Shown: positions 1 to 10,100 of the stretch, in pieces
Layout: each line of letters begins with the position of its first letter
Numbering within the stretch: position 1 is the stretch's first letter
From: Lentisphaeria bacterium
Lineage (GTDB): Bacteria > Verrucomicrobiota > Lentisphaeria > Victivallales > Victivallaceae
Reading direction: 5' to 3'
Assembly: GCA_017504585.1 (NCBI GenBank)
Contig: JAFVQX010000192.1
Location: 1 to 42,291, forward strand
Length of the DNA stretch: 42,291 bases
The notes under the pieces: generated by a model
The model's input: the letters and a program-made list of their open reading frames with translations, nothing else
Told to the model about the DNA's origin: nothing
The model's database searches: none
Made by a program: the position numbers and the translations under genes

Positions 1-27
1 AAAACAAAGGCAAAGAGCAAAACCACA

Positions 28-126
28 GCACAGGATAAGGTAGTTTGAGGTGGCTACCTGACTTGTCCACCATAGCTTTATGCGACGGTGGAAAGGTAAC
101 CGCCGAAAACACTCCTTGTTCTGTGC
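28..126. repeat. Nested palindromic element, copy 1
   Basis: The outer arms 28-40 (gcacaggataagg) and 114-126 (ccttgttctgtgc) are inverted repeats matching at 11 of 13 positions. Inside them 41-60 and 93-113 pair imperfectly. At the centre 66-71 (tccacc) pairs with 87-92 (ggtgga) around the loop atagctttatgcgac. The core 62-92 is a variant of the repeat at 27280-27310 and 32300-32330. In this copy both arms of the core stem differ in a compensating way, A-T replacing G-C, so the stem is kept. The role is unknown; it could be a REP- or MITE-like element or a structured RNA. Confidence 0.7.
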
Positions 127-159
127 GAAGGTTGTGCCTTTTGACGACTTTTGAGGAGC

Positions 160-176
160 TTTGAAATTACCTCGTA
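160..176 (+). repeat. 17-bp intergenic direct repeat, copy 1
   Basis: The sequence tttgaaattacctcgta occurs here and at 12970-12986, in both cases on the plus strand in a spacer upstream of a gene. The bases just before it are also alike (a ctttt(t)gag stretch). It may be the end of a larger dispersed intergenic element. Confidence 0.6.
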
Positions 177-330
177 TAAATTCAAGATTGCTGATTTTTT
201 CGACAGCAAACAAAAATTTATACAAAAAAACAGGGGCTTTGCAACCTTTTATGAGGTTTTGCAACAACCCATTTTTTTGTATTGCAAGAGTGCGAACATT
301 TGAAGTTTTGATTTTATCCAATTTTCCGGC

Positions 331-358
331 TTGCTATGCAGAAAATTTATGCTACATT
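331..358 (+). promoter_or_regulatory. Candidate sigma70-type promoter of the zinc peptidase gene
   Basis: TTGCTA (331-336) and TACATT (353-358) are 16 bp apart, about 65 bp before the start codon at 424. The surrounding DNA is AT-rich. The match is moderate and made by eye. Confidence 0.35.
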
Positions 359-423
359 ATCTGCGGTTGGGTGATAAATGCCGGAAGTTTTGGGAAAAAG
401 AGTAACCAACAGGGAGTTTTTAT

Positions 424-1119
424 ATGTTTTTTGATCCGCTTTATTTGCTTTTTATGCTGCCGGGGTTGATTCTTGCCGGGCTGGCAAGTTTGTTTACAAC
501 TTCGACTTTCAACAAATACTCCAATATAGCTTCTTCCAGCGGCATGACCGGCGCCGAAGCTGCCCGGCGGCTGCTGGAAACTGCCGGTATATATAATGTG
601 ACCATTGAACGGGTGGATGGTATGCTGACCGACCACTACGACCCCACCAGTCATACACTGCGGCTCTCCGACAATGTTTACGGCAGTGAGAGTCTGGCGG
701 CGATCGGGGTGGCTTGCCACGAAGCCGGGCACGCTATTCAGCACGCAACCAACTATGGACCGCTTGCCATGCGCAGTGCGCTGGTGCCGGCGGCAAATAT
801 CGGCAGCAATGCTTCTTATTTTATTCTGCTGCTGGGGTTTCTTTTCCAAAGTCAGATGCTTATGCTTCTGGGGATCGCCCTTTTCAGTATGGCAGTATTG
901 TTCACTTTGGTAACGCTGCCGGTGGAATACAACGCCAGCAGCCGCGCTAAAGAGCTTATGGTTTCCAGCGGCATTGTTTCCCGTGCCGAGGCTGCGTCGG
1001 CGGGGACGGTGCTGAATGCGGCATTTATGACCTATGTGGCAAGCGCGGTGAGTGCGCTTTTGACCTTGCTTTATTACCTGATCCGCTCCGGGCTGCTGGG
1101 CGGCCGCCGTGATGATTGA
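424..1119 (+). CDS. YugP-type membrane zinc metallopeptidase
   Basis: This 231-residue protein belongs to the neutral zinc metallopeptidase family typified by Bacillus YugP. The zinc motif HEAGH (His99, Glu100, His103) lies in ACHEAGHAIQHA. A Glu in VEYNAS (about residue 168) is the probable third ligand. Hydrophobic segments occur near residues 5-25, 130-165 and 200-225, so the protein is probably embedded in the inner membrane. The length is normal for the family. The ATG at 424 follows GGGAG (412-416) by seven bases. The physiological substrate of the family is unknown; membrane-protein quality control is a common guess. The stop is 19 bases before the debranching-enzyme gene, so the two may be co-transcribed. 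Confidence 0.9.
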   Translation: MFFDPLYLLFMLPGLILAGLASLFTTSTFNKYSNIASSSGMTGAEAARRLLETAGIYNVTIERVDGMLTDHYDPTSHTLRLSDNVYGSESLAAIGVACHEAGHAIQHATNYGPLAMRSALVPAANIGSNASYFILLLGFLFQSQMLMLLGIALFSMAVLFTLVTLPVEYNASSRAKELMVSSGIVSRAEAASAGTVLNAAFMTYVASAVSALLTLLYYLIRSGLLGGRRDD

Positions 1120-1138
1120 TCCGGGGAGGGCGTGATTT

Positions 1139-4100
1139 ATGCTGGAGTGCCGATTGAGTTCTGACCGCCGGATATTCTATGCCGGAGAAAGCGTCAGACT
1201 TACCTTTACCCATGCCGCCGGATTTCCTGCCGGACGGGCTTTTTTGCGCACCAATCTGGGGATGGCGGCGGTACGTCGGCGCGAAATAATCAACGAAGTC
1301 GAGAAAAATCAGCGCAGTGCCGGACGGGATTGGCACGATTTGGAGCTTAAACGGTGCGGCGATAAGAGTTTTGAGCTGGAATTGATCCTGACCGAAACCG
1401 GGGTATTTGAAATGAAGCCCTTTTTTGCCCCCGCCGATAAAAATGCTGCGCTGCTCTGGCCCGAGGGGGATAATATCAAACTCAAAGTCGAAGCCGCCGA
1501 CAACGTGGGCGCTAATCTGATGTATACTGCGTTTGTCCGGCAGTTCGGCGAAAATTGCAGCAAAAGCTCCAGCGAGCCGGCCGATGAAAGCGTAAAAAAA
1601 CTGCTGGATAAAAATTATACGGTCATTCCGCCATCGGGTACTTTCCGGGATCTGGAGCGCAAACTGGATTTTATTTTCGGCACACTGGGGGCGCGCATAC
1701 TTCAGCTTTTGCCCATTCATCCTGCGCCGGTGGTTTATGGCAGAATGGGTTCTTTTGGCAGTCCTTTTGCCGCTTTGGACTACTTTGCGGTGGATCCGGC
1801 GCTGGCGGAGTTCGATGAGTGCGCTACACCTATGGAGCAATTTACCGAGCTGGTAGATGCTGTTCACAGCCGCAAGGGCAGGATCTTTCTGGATATACCC
1901 GTAAATCATACCGGCTGGGCAAGCCGTTTGCAAGTGGAGCATCCGGAGTGGTTTGTCCGCGATGCCGGCAGCCGCCGCATACAATCGCCGGGGGCGTGGG
2001 GGATCGTCTGGGCTGACCTCTGCAAATTGGATTATACGCAAACTGCGGTACAGCGCTATATGGCAGAAGTATTTTTGTATTGGTGCCGGAAAGGGGTGGA
2101 TGGTTTCCGCTGCGATGCGGGGTACATGCTGCCGGCGGAAGCGTGGCGCTATATCGAAGCCAAGGTGCGCAGCGAATACCCCGATACAGTTTTTATGCTC
2201 GAAGGGCTGGGCGGCCCGCAGGATAAACAGAACATACTTTTAAAAGAGTGCGCTCTGGACTGGGCGTACTCGGAACTTTTCCAGAATTACAGCCGCTGCG
2301 ATGTGGAGTCCTGTGCCGGATACGCCGACTACATAAGTCATAATGTGGGTACGTTGATAAATTTTGCCGAAACCCACGACAACAACCGTCTGGCCGCCAC
2401 CGGCGAAACTTTTGCCCGGATGCGCTGTGCTCTGATGTGTTTTATGTCTGACGGCGGCGCTTTCGGCTTTACCAATGGTGTGGAGTGGTTTGCCCGGGAA
2501 AAGATCGATGTGCATGAAAATCGCCCGCTGAATTGGGGCGCCGCAAACAACATGGTGGAGTTTCTGCAGCATATCCACGGTGTTATGCGTATGCATCCGG
2601 CTTTTTACGGCGGCGCGGAAAAACGCTGGTGCAATCAAACCGCCGATCAGGCATTGGCGATCCGCCGTGAACGGGAAAACGAGGCGGTTTTGTGCCTGAT
2701 AAATCTGGATTGGCGCAATGACTCCACGTTGGAATTCCCCATGGATATGTGGCGCGCGACCGAAAATTATGACCTTTTGAGCATGGAACGATTTGATTTG
2801 AGCTTCATGGGGAAAATCTGCCGGGTGACACTTGCTCCCGGCGAGTGCCGGCTGCTTACTGCCGACAAAAGTTATCTTGAGCGGCTGCAAAATGAATTGC
2901 AAAGTTCCTTCCGCACCCCGGAGATCATCCGGCAGCAGAAGTTGAAACTGGCTCTGGGCAAGGCATTGCAGGCGGCGAATATACCCTGGGACGGCAATTC
3001 GGATGAACTCCTGGAAGAACTTAAAGTCGATCCCCGCAAGTTTTTCCGCAACCGGCATGTGGTGGAGTTTTGCGACGGAATCGATACCAGCCGTCTGGTG
3101 ATGGTGCCGCCGGGCTGGTGCCTTGCCATCAGCAGCAGATATGCGTTCCGCGCGGAGCTTAAATCCGGGGAACGGACTTTGCGGTTTGAGCGCTCTGTCC
3201 GGTTGGGCGATGAGCGGTATTTTGCGTTGTTTGCGCCTCTGGCTGCCAATGAAGTGCCGGAAGATGATCCGGTGCTGGAATTGACGGCGTTTGAAGAAAA
3301 ACATGCCGTCCGCCGCCGCAGTCATGTAAGGTATCTGCCGGGCAACGATCAGCGGGAACTGGTCAAACTGCATTTCAACGCCAATGAACTCAAGTCCGGC
3401 CCGCCCCGCCATGCTCTGGGGGTGAATGATCTGGGCGGCTATATGCAAATGCCAGCCCGCTGGGGCGAACTGGTCAGCAAGTACGATGCTTTGCTGGCTG
3501 CCAATCTTAATGAAGATTATCCGGTGGATCGCCGGGTGCTGCTGGTGCGCTGCAAGGCGTGGCTGGTGCTGAACGGTTTTTCCCAGGAAGTCAACTTTGC
3601 CGTACAGGAACAGTTCCGGGTGGGTGAACGCAATCTGGCCCGTTGGGAATTTGATGTGCCGGTGGGTCAGGGCAAGGTCGTCAAGCTGGATATCACCGGC
3701 AGATTTGCTTACAATGCCAACGCGCTCAAGCTGGAATTCCGGCGCCGTCCTGCGGGGGGCAACAGCCGGCTGCTGGCGGATAATGTGCCGGTAAAGCTGA
3801 TCGTGCGCTGTCAGGTCGATGATCGGGATAATCACGCAGTTACCAAGGCTTATTCCGGCGCCGAAAACAGTTTCCCCAACGCAGTTACAAGCTGCGGCAA
3901 CGGTTTTGTTTTTGCCCCCGATTGCAGCCGCAAGCTGACTGTGGTCATGGATAAATGCAATTTTTTCCGCGAAGATCAATGGCAGTATATGGCAGATCTG
4001 GCGCTGGAAAATTACTATGGGCTTGAGCATAAATGCGACCTGTTCAGCCCCGGATATTTTGCCGGAGAGCTTGCCGGCAGCGATGAAGCTGTATTGACTG

Positions 4101-5353
4101 CCCAGGCTGATATACCCCATGTGGAAGCGCTTTACCCGGAAGTGGACCGCTTTCCTGCCAGCGCTGAACTTATGGCTACGGCGGAAAATGCGTTGCGGAC
4201 TTTTGTGGTCAAACGCAATGAATACCGCACGGTCATTGCCGGGTATCCGTGGTTTCTGGATTGGGGGCGCGATACCCTGATCGTGCTGCGGGGAATGATC
4301 GCCGCCGGTATGCTCGACGAAGCCCGGGAAGTGATACTGCAGTTTGCCGGGTTCGAAAAATACGGCACTATACCCAACATGATCCGGGGCAGCAATGACT
4401 CCAACCGGGAAACCAGCGATGCACCATTGTTTTTGGCGGTGGCGATCGGGGATTATATCAGAGCTGCCGGTTCTCCGGAGATACTTTCTGCCCGCACCGG
4501 CGATAAAAACCGTACTGTGCTGGAGATCGTGGAGTCCATTGCCCATTATTACCGCTTTGGCACCAACAACGGCATTTTTGCCGATAAAGAGAGCAATCTT
4601 ATTTACAGTCCGCCGCATTATACCTGGATGGATACCAACTACCCGGCAGGTTCACCCCGTGCCGGATACCCCATCGAGATCCAGGCTTTGTGGTACGCCT
4701 TGCAGAGTATGCTTGCAAATTATAAAGACGAATACAAAGCCGGCGCCCGACAGACTGCCGACTCCATAAAAAAATACTTTTATCTTGCGCAATATGACCG
4801 TTTGAGCGATTGTTTGCACGCTTCAGCCGATACTCCTGCCGCTGCTGCTGTTCCCGATAATGCGGTGCGGCCCAATGCGCTGTTTGCCGTCACTTTGGGG
4901 GCGGTAAAGGATCGCGCTTTGCAGAACAGCATTGTGGAGAGCTGCAGCAAACTGGTGATCCCCGGCGCCATCCGCAGTCTGGGCAATTTCCGGGTGGTGC
5001 CGCCGCTGCCGGTCAAGCTCCATGGCAGACTGCTCAATGACCCCGATCACCCATATATCGGGCATTATTGCGGGCCGGAAGATACTTCCCGCAAAGCAGC
5101 TTATCATAACGGTACCGCCTGGTGCTGGCCTTTCCCCAGTTTTGTGGAAGCGTTGTATATGCTCCACGGCGATACGGTGCTGGATGCCGCCCGGGCATTG
5201 CTGCGGTCGAGTTCCTGTTATTTCAACGACGGATGCCCCGGTCAGTTGCCGGAAGTTGCCGATGGCGATTATCCGCATAACTGGGGAGGATGCGCTGCGC
5301 AGGCATGGAGCGTCAGCGAGTTTTACCGGGTCGGTAAAATCCTGGGGCTGTAA
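1139..5353 (+). CDS. Bifunctional glycogen debranching enzyme (GH13-like plus amylo-alpha-1,6-glucosidase)
   Basis: This 1404-residue cytoplasmic enzyme should trim branches of glycogen or related alpha-glucans. Residues about 160-580 form a GH13-type barrel: region I DIPVNHTG, region II GFRCDAGY with nucleophile Asp326, region III MLEGLGG with acid/base Glu355, and region IV ETHDNN with Asp414, so the triad is complete. The middle (about 650-950) resembles the N-terminal domain of bacterial debranching enzymes. Residues about 1000-1404 form the amylo-1,6-glucosidase (GH133-like) alpha/alpha barrel, with PWFLDWGRDT, SNRETSDAP and MDTNYPAG. The two-catalytic-domain layout recalls the eukaryotic bifunctional enzyme; many bacterial homologues have only the second half. 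The ATG at 1139 follows GGGGAGGG by eight bases. Confidence 0.92.
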   Translation: MLECRLSSDRRIFYAGESVRLTFTHAAGFPAGRAFLRTNLGMAAVRRREIINEVEKNQRSAGRDWHDLELKRCGDKSFELELILTETGVFEMKPFFAPADKNAALLWPEGDNIKLKVEAADNVGANLMYTAFVRQFGENCSKSSSEPADESVKKLLDKNYTVIPPSGTFRDLERKLDFIFGTLGARILQLLPIHPAPVVYGRMGSFGSPFAALDYFAVDPALAEFDECATPMEQFTELVDAVHSRKGRIFLDIPVNHTGWASRLQVEHPEWFVRDAGSRRIQSPGAWGIVWADLCKLDYTQTAVQRYMAEVFLYWCRKGVDGFRCDAGYMLPAEAWRYIEAKVRSEYPDTVFMLEGLGGPQDKQNILLKECALDWAYSELFQNYSRCDVESCAGYADYISHNVGTLINFAETHDNNRLAATGETFARMRCALMCFMSDGGAFGFTNGVEWFAREKIDVHENRPLNWGAANNMVEFLQHIHGVMRMHPAFYGGAEKRWCNQTADQALAIRRERENEAVLCLINLDWRNDSTLEFPMDMWRATENYDLLSMERFDLSFMGKICRVTLAPGECRLLTADKSYLERLQNELQSSFRTPEIIRQQKLKLALGKALQAANIPWDGNSDELLEELKVDPRKFFRNRHVVEFCDGIDTSRLVMVPPGWCLAISSRYAFRAELKSGERTLRFERSVRLGDERYFALFAPLAANEVPEDDPVLELTAFEEKHAVRRRSHVRYLPGNDQRELVKLHFNANELKSGPPRHALGVNDLGGYMQMPARWGELVSKYDALLAANLNEDYPVDRRVLLVRCKAWLVLNGFSQEVNFAVQEQFRVGERNLARWEFDVPVGQGKVVKLDITGRFAYNANALKLEFRRRPAGGNSRLLADNVPVKLIVRCQVDDRDNHAVTKAYSGAENSFPNAVTSCGNGFVFAPDCSRKLTVVMDKCNFFREDQWQYMADLALENYYGLEHKCDLFSPGYFAGELAGSDEAVLTAQADIPHVEALYPEVDRFPASAELMATAENALRTFVVKRNEYRTVIAGYPWFLDWGRDTLIVLRGMIAAGMLDEAREVILQFAGFEKYGTIPNMIRGSNDSNRETSDAPLFLAVAIGDYIRAAGSPEILSARTGDKNRTVLEIVESIAHYYRFGTNNGIFADKESNLIYSPPHYTWMDTNYPAGSPRAGYPIEIQALWYALQSMLANYKDEYKAGARQTADSIKKYFYLAQYDRLSDCLHASADTPAAAAVPDNAVRPNALFAVTLGAVKDRALQNSIVESCSKLVIPGAIRSLGNFRVVPPLPVKLHGRLLNDPDHPYIGHYCGPEDTSRKAAYHNGTAWCWPFPSFVEALYMLHGDTVLDAARALLRSSSCYFNDGCPGQLPEVADGDYPHNWGGCAAQAWSVSEFYRVGKILGL

Positions 5354-5386
5354 CAGCTGCAAATATTTTTGATGTTATGCTGCAAG

Positions 5387-7057
5387 TCAGAAGCGGAAGA
5401 GCGCACCCAGCTTTTTGCCCAGGATTGCGCTGGCGGCACCCAATGCCGCCCCCATGAACACCATGGTCCAGACCCCGAATGCGCTGGCGGTCACTCCACC
5501 GGCACCCAGCACTTGCGACAGTTCAAAAATCGCTTTGGTTATGGGGTAAAAGGCGCTTTTCTGCACCAATATAAGCGAGTCCGATACTTCCAGCATGGAA
5601 AAACTGAATGCAAACAATCCGCCGATAAGCAAGTTGGCTGCCAGCAGCGGCACCAGAATTCTGCTGAAAACTTTTCGCCGGGGCGCACCAACACTCAATG
5701 CCGCTTCTTCCAGCACCACCGGTGTCTGTTCCAAGCCCGACGCCACCGAGCGCATAACGTATGGCAAGCGCCGGATGGCGTAAGCGCCAGCCAGCAGCCA
5801 CAGGGGGGAATTCACCGGATCGAAGAGCGCGCCCGCCCAGGAGAATTTGACCGTCATGCCCAAAAAACCGAATGCCATCACGATCCCCGGGATCGCCAGC
5901 GGCAGCATGCTCAAAACATCAAAAAACACCGCTCCCCGGGGCTTCCAGCGCACCACCAGCACTGCGCACAATGTGCCGCTGACCGTCGCCAGCAAAGTCG
6001 CTGCCAGCGAGTAGCGCAAACTGTTGAAAATACTGGGCACGACCAGTTTATCGCTCAAGGCATTTTCAAAGTTCATCAAAGTCCAGCTGCCGGGTATGAC
6101 CGTGCCGTAATAATCGCGGCTGAATGCGATCAAAAGCAGCGCTATGTGGGGCAGGATCGCCAGAATGGTTACGATGCCGAAAACGATCCCCGGCAGCCAC
6201 GCCGCTGCGCCGTGGAGTTCCCGCGCAACGCTGCCGCTGGAGCCTTTTACCGCCGAAGAACCTCCTCCGCCGCCGGCAAGGACTCTGCCCGCAAGGTAGA
6301 GGAGCGAGGCGGCGATCATCATGACCAGCACCAGCGCGTAGGGCATGGGGTTGCTTTCCAGCTCGCTCAAGCCGTCAAAGACCTGTACCGGAGTCACCCG
6401 GGTAAAACCGAACATCAGAGGCGTACCCAGTTCGGTAAAGCTCCAGATCAGCACCAGACTGCCGCCAGCCAGTATCCCCGGGCGGATCAAAGGCAGAGTA
6501 ACTTTGAAAAATCTCTGCACTTTGCCGATGCCAAGATTGCGTGCGGCTTCCTGCAAAGCGGGGTCGCAGTTGGCAAGCGCCGCCGATAAATTCAAGTACA
6601 ATATGGGGTATAAATGCAGCGCTTCAATAAAGGCAATGGCATAAAATTTGCCGCTGCCGCCCAGAAAATCCACCCGCTCCAGACCGCAATCCACCAGCAG
6701 CGTGTTCAGCACGCCGTAGTAGCCGAAGACTTGCTGAAAACCCAGCGCCCCCACAAAGGGCGGCAGGATCATGGGCGCAAGGATCATGGCGTTCCACAAG
6801 CCTTTGCCTTTGAAGTCGTAACTGTCCGAAAGGATCGCCAATGGCAGCGCCAGCAGAAACACCAGCAGTGTGGTGGTCAGCGCCAGAGCAAAGGAGTTGA
6901 GGAGCCCGCCGCGATAGACCGGATTTTCCCACAACTCGGTAATGATCCGCCACGAACAACCCTCGGCAATGACCATGCCCACAGGTAAAAGCAGAAACAA
7001 GGCAAAAAATGCCGCCAAAGCCAACGCGCAGCTGCTGCGCCACAATTTTATGAACAT
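5387..7057 (-). CDS. Fused two-domain ABC transporter permease (Fe3+/FbpB-ThiP type)
   Basis: The product has 556 residues with about 12 membrane segments in two homologous halves, joined by a Gly/Ser-rich linker (GGGGGSSAVKGSSG, about residue 270). Both halves carry the EAA-type loop that contacts the ATPase: EAARNLGIGKVQRFFKVTLP in the first and EEAALSVGAPRRKVFSRILVP in the second. This layout is typical of FbpB, ThiP and aminoethylphosphonate-type permeases. The start chosen is the ATG at 7057, preceded by GGGAG nine bases upstream; a longer frame to 7126 adds 23 residues without a good site. No ATPase or binding protein adjoins it. Matching partners lie at 15310-17948 on the other strand. 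The substrate cannot be told from sequence; ferric iron is the default guess. Confidence 0.9.
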   Translation of the reverse strand: MFIKLWRSSCALALAAFFALFLLLPVGMVIAEGCSWRIITELWENPVYRGGLLNSFALALTTTLLVFLLALPLAILSDSYDFKGKGLWNAMILAPMILPPFVGALGFQQVFGYYGVLNTLLVDCGLERVDFLGGSGKFYAIAFIEALHLYPILYLNLSAALANCDPALQEAARNLGIGKVQRFFKVTLPLIRPGILAGGSLVLIWSFTELGTPLMFGFTRVTPVQVFDGLSELESNPMPYALVLVMMIAASLLYLAGRVLAGGGGGSSAVKGSSGSVARELHGAAAWLPGIVFGIVTILAILPHIALLLIAFSRDYYGTVIPGSWTLMNFENALSDKLVVPSIFNSLRYSLAATLLATVSGTLCAVLVVRWKPRGAVFFDVLSMLPLAIPGIVMAFGFLGMTVKFSWAGALFDPVNSPLWLLAGAYAIRRLPYVMRSVASGLEQTPVVLEEAALSVGAPRRKVFSRILVPLLAANLLIGGLFAFSFSMLEVSDSLILVQKSAFYPITKAIFELSQVLGAGGVTASAFGVWTMVFMGAALGAASAILGKKLGALFRF

Positions 7058-7141
7058 GAGCTGTAACTCCCGGATGACAACGTTAAAAATGCTTTTATAA
7101 AATACCGCATATTTTGCAAAAAGCAATTCCTTTGACTCTTT

Positions 7142-10100
7142 TTAGCGGTAAATATTCTTTCGCCGGGTCTTGCGTTTTTTTACCGAGCGGTCGTGGCGTT
7201 TTTCGGCTTTTTCCAGCAGGTTTTTCAGTTTGGGGTCGCGGATCGTGCCGCTCAAAGTATAATATTGACTGGTAAAAGGCTTGGCGCCGATCGACAGGAG
7301 ATATTCTGCCAGCAGATAAGCTGTATGAGGGTTGTTATGGCTGTGCAGACAAACTATACTCAACGGAGTTTTGCCGTTTATTTCGTGGTTTACATCCCAG
7401 GAGCGGTTATATTGCTTGAGTATTTTCAAAAAGTTTACAGCTTTGAAAACCATTCCTTCTCTGGAGCAGGCATGGTAGCAGATCGCCATGCCCAGGTCGC
7501 ATTGGTAGCCCTGGTAATATGTGGTGCCGCCAGCGGATATGCCGTTTGCCAGCAGCATACTGAATATCCGCGAATTATTTTGCCGGATGGCGATCAGGAG
7601 CGACAGATCGATCTGGTTGCTCCTGAAAGAGTTATTGCCGGAACTGCGGCCGCCGTTGTGCAAAAGCATTTTGACCATTTGAGTTTTATTTTCCAAACAG
7701 GCATTGGCAAGCGCGCTGAAGCTGTTCCACCAGGGCTGATTGGGGTCGGCTCCGGCTTTTATGAGTTTTTCTGCCAAAGTGGTGTCGCTGCGCATTACTG
7801 CCCGGATAAAATCGTACTGCCGCTGATATTTTTCGTCGACTTGGGTGCCGGTGAGTTTATTTGCCTGCAAAAACTCCACTACATCCTTGCTGCCGTAGTA
7901 CAATGCGGTTTCATAGATGGATCTGTTGTCATGATCGAGGGCGGTAAATTCATTGAACCCGGCGCCGATCAGGTCTTCGGCAAAACGGCGGTTGTTGCGC
8001 ATTGCCGCGTAATGCATCAAAGTCGATCTGCCCCCGGGCAGATCGTTGACTTTGGGCGCATAAAGCAGAAGTTCGGAGGCCTTGTCAAAATTATACCGGG
8101 GCTGTGGGTAAAGAGCTGCCGACTCCGAATATGACTGCGATGTACACAATCTCCGCAGTGGTACGATCACAGAGCCGTTGTCGTTGACAGTATCGATATT
8201 TTCCAGCCCCATTTTTGCCAACGTGTTGTATTGGCTGATAAGGCGAACACGATTTTTGTGGGCAATAAGATTGGGGTCAGCATATCTGCGCTGCAGCATT
8301 TGCAAAAATGACTGTTGCGAAGGCAGATCATTATTCAACACCAGCTCCAGCAGCGTACATTCGCCGGAAAGACGGTTGTTGTTATGGCTCACACTTATCA
8401 TCACATTCGGATCAACACCGCTGCTGAACATCCTTTGCAGCTCCTCGTGATCCCTTTGGCGTTCCCGGTAAGACCGGCTGTGTTGGCGACCGTCAATGTA
8501 GTTCTGCAGTTTGCGTTTGAAGCGCGAAGTGCTGCTGTAAGAGCGATTTTTTGCCCGTTGGATGTTGCGGGTGGTGTTTTGCAGTTTGGTCAGAGTTTCG
8601 ATCTGTTTCTGCAGAAAATCCCGGCGCTTCCCGGTCAGAAATGTGTTGTCATGGGGGAGGAGATTTTTCAAAAGGAACTTGCACTCCCGCAACCTCAAGT
8701 CGATGGTGCGCAATTTGGCATCGGTGAACTCTTTTGCCAGGGTTATGCCGGCAAGGTCGCTTTCCAGACGGACTTGCAAGGTGTCAACTGCTTTCAGATG
8801 CCGGAACTGCAGTTGGGGTATCTGAAAACTCTTCTGCACCGCGTATGCCGGCAGCTGGATATTGGCGGCGTTAAGTTTGTTGCGGATATTTTGGTTGTAT
8901 TCTCTCTGACGGCTGGAATATGCGGCGGTACTGTCCGGGCAATTCAGATAAAGTGCGGTGAAGTTCTTTTCGATAAAACTTTTGAATTTGGCGCTTTTAT
9001 TGATATACTCAATTACTTTTTTGCTCTTTTCTTCATTTGGATTTACTATCAGCACCAGCAGCGGTTTACCGTCCTGTGCCTGATAAGCTGCCTGTTCATA
9101 ATCGGTGTGCCAGGCTTGACCGAAAGGCGCATACTGCCATTGATTTTGTTTGGCGATTCGTTCTTTTTCGGCCTCTTCCCGGGCTTTTTCAGCGGCGGCT
9201 TCGGCCTTCATTTTCTGTTGTTCGGCAAGAGCTTCTTGCCGGGCTTTTTCAGCGGCGGCTTCGGCCTCTTTCCGGAGGCGCGCTGCCTCTTCTTCGGCTT
9301 TCCGCTGTTCGCGCTGAAAATTTTTGGCGTCGGCAAGACTCCGGGCGAACTCCTGATGATCGCTGCTGCTTTCGATGGGGTGCTGTTTGTATCTATCTGG
9401 AATGGTGTAGTTTACGCTGTCAGAATAGAGCGCTATCCTGCCGATGCTGCCATGAAAACTGCCGGAGTTTTTCAGATCGTAAAAAATCACCTTATTGGGC
9501 TGCAGTTTTACTTTTGGCAGCATCCAGATACCGATCAGCCGGTCGCCGGAGAGTACGGAGAGTTTATGGCGCGTTGTATCTGCCGACACCGTTATATTGA
9601 ACCATTTGCCGCAGGGTATCTCCAGCGGGGTGGAGATGCAGTAGCTTTTATCCACCAGCAGCGCCAATTTGTTTTTTTCGGCATACAGCTCTATAAAGTT
9701 GCTGCCCCAGCGGGCGATCAACCCGTTGTAGTTGTCTGCCACATTCAAATCCAGCTCTAAAGTGTTGTTGGCGTCAGGCTGCCGGTGGATATACAAGGTG
9801 TTGAGATCGAACCTGGCGATATTATCCGGTGCGATCATATTTTTCAGCTTCGGGAACGAGCCATCCAGTTTCAAGGCATTATTTATGATCGATCTGTGGT
9901 CAAAGCCCGGGATGTTCCGGTTTTTGCTGAAGTCCGCTTCGCCGGCGAGCGGCGCGCTCTTTTCCGGCAGCAGCACCACCGGGAATGCTCTTGAACCCTG
10001 CCGGTAGATAAAGGAGGAAGAGAGTTTTTCTTCGGGATAGCTCATCAAAGGCTGTCTGCCGTCGAACAGAGATCTGACTGCCGCTGCGCTTGCTGTTTGA

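Larger units (their letters stand above)
1..423. other. Intergenic region with palindromic repeat and probable promoter
   Basis: No convincing gene lies in this stretch. Positions 28-126 form a long imperfect palindrome whose centre (62-92) matches a dispersed hairpin repeat found again near 27.3 kb and 32.3 kb. Positions 160-176 hold a 17-bp sequence repeated exactly at 12970-12986. From about 180 the sequence becomes AT-rich and leads to a promoter-like pair just before the peptidase gene. A 102-codon plus-strand open frame (161-469) crosses the region. It lacks a ribosome-binding site and overlaps the real gene, so it is not called. Confidence 0.6.

Noticed and set aside
28..126. tRNA or riboswitch reading of the folded 5' element
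   Set aside because: There is no cloverleaf, no TTC loop or CCA end, and no known riboswitch core; the same core recurs in unrelated spacers, so a dispersed repeat fits better.
161..469. 102-codon open frame at the left end
   Set aside because: It starts with TTG inside the 17-bp repeat, lacks a ribosome-binding site and overlaps the start of the zinc peptidase gene.
2240..4618. 792-codon open frame on the minus strand opposite the debranching enzyme
   Set aside because: In-register antisense of a clear enzyme gene; low-complexity composition and no start signal.
5369..6589. 406-codon open frame on the plus strand opposite the ABC permease
   Set aside because: The translation is rich in His, Gln and Arg, as expected from the complement of membrane-protein codons; the permease on the other strand has clear family motifs.
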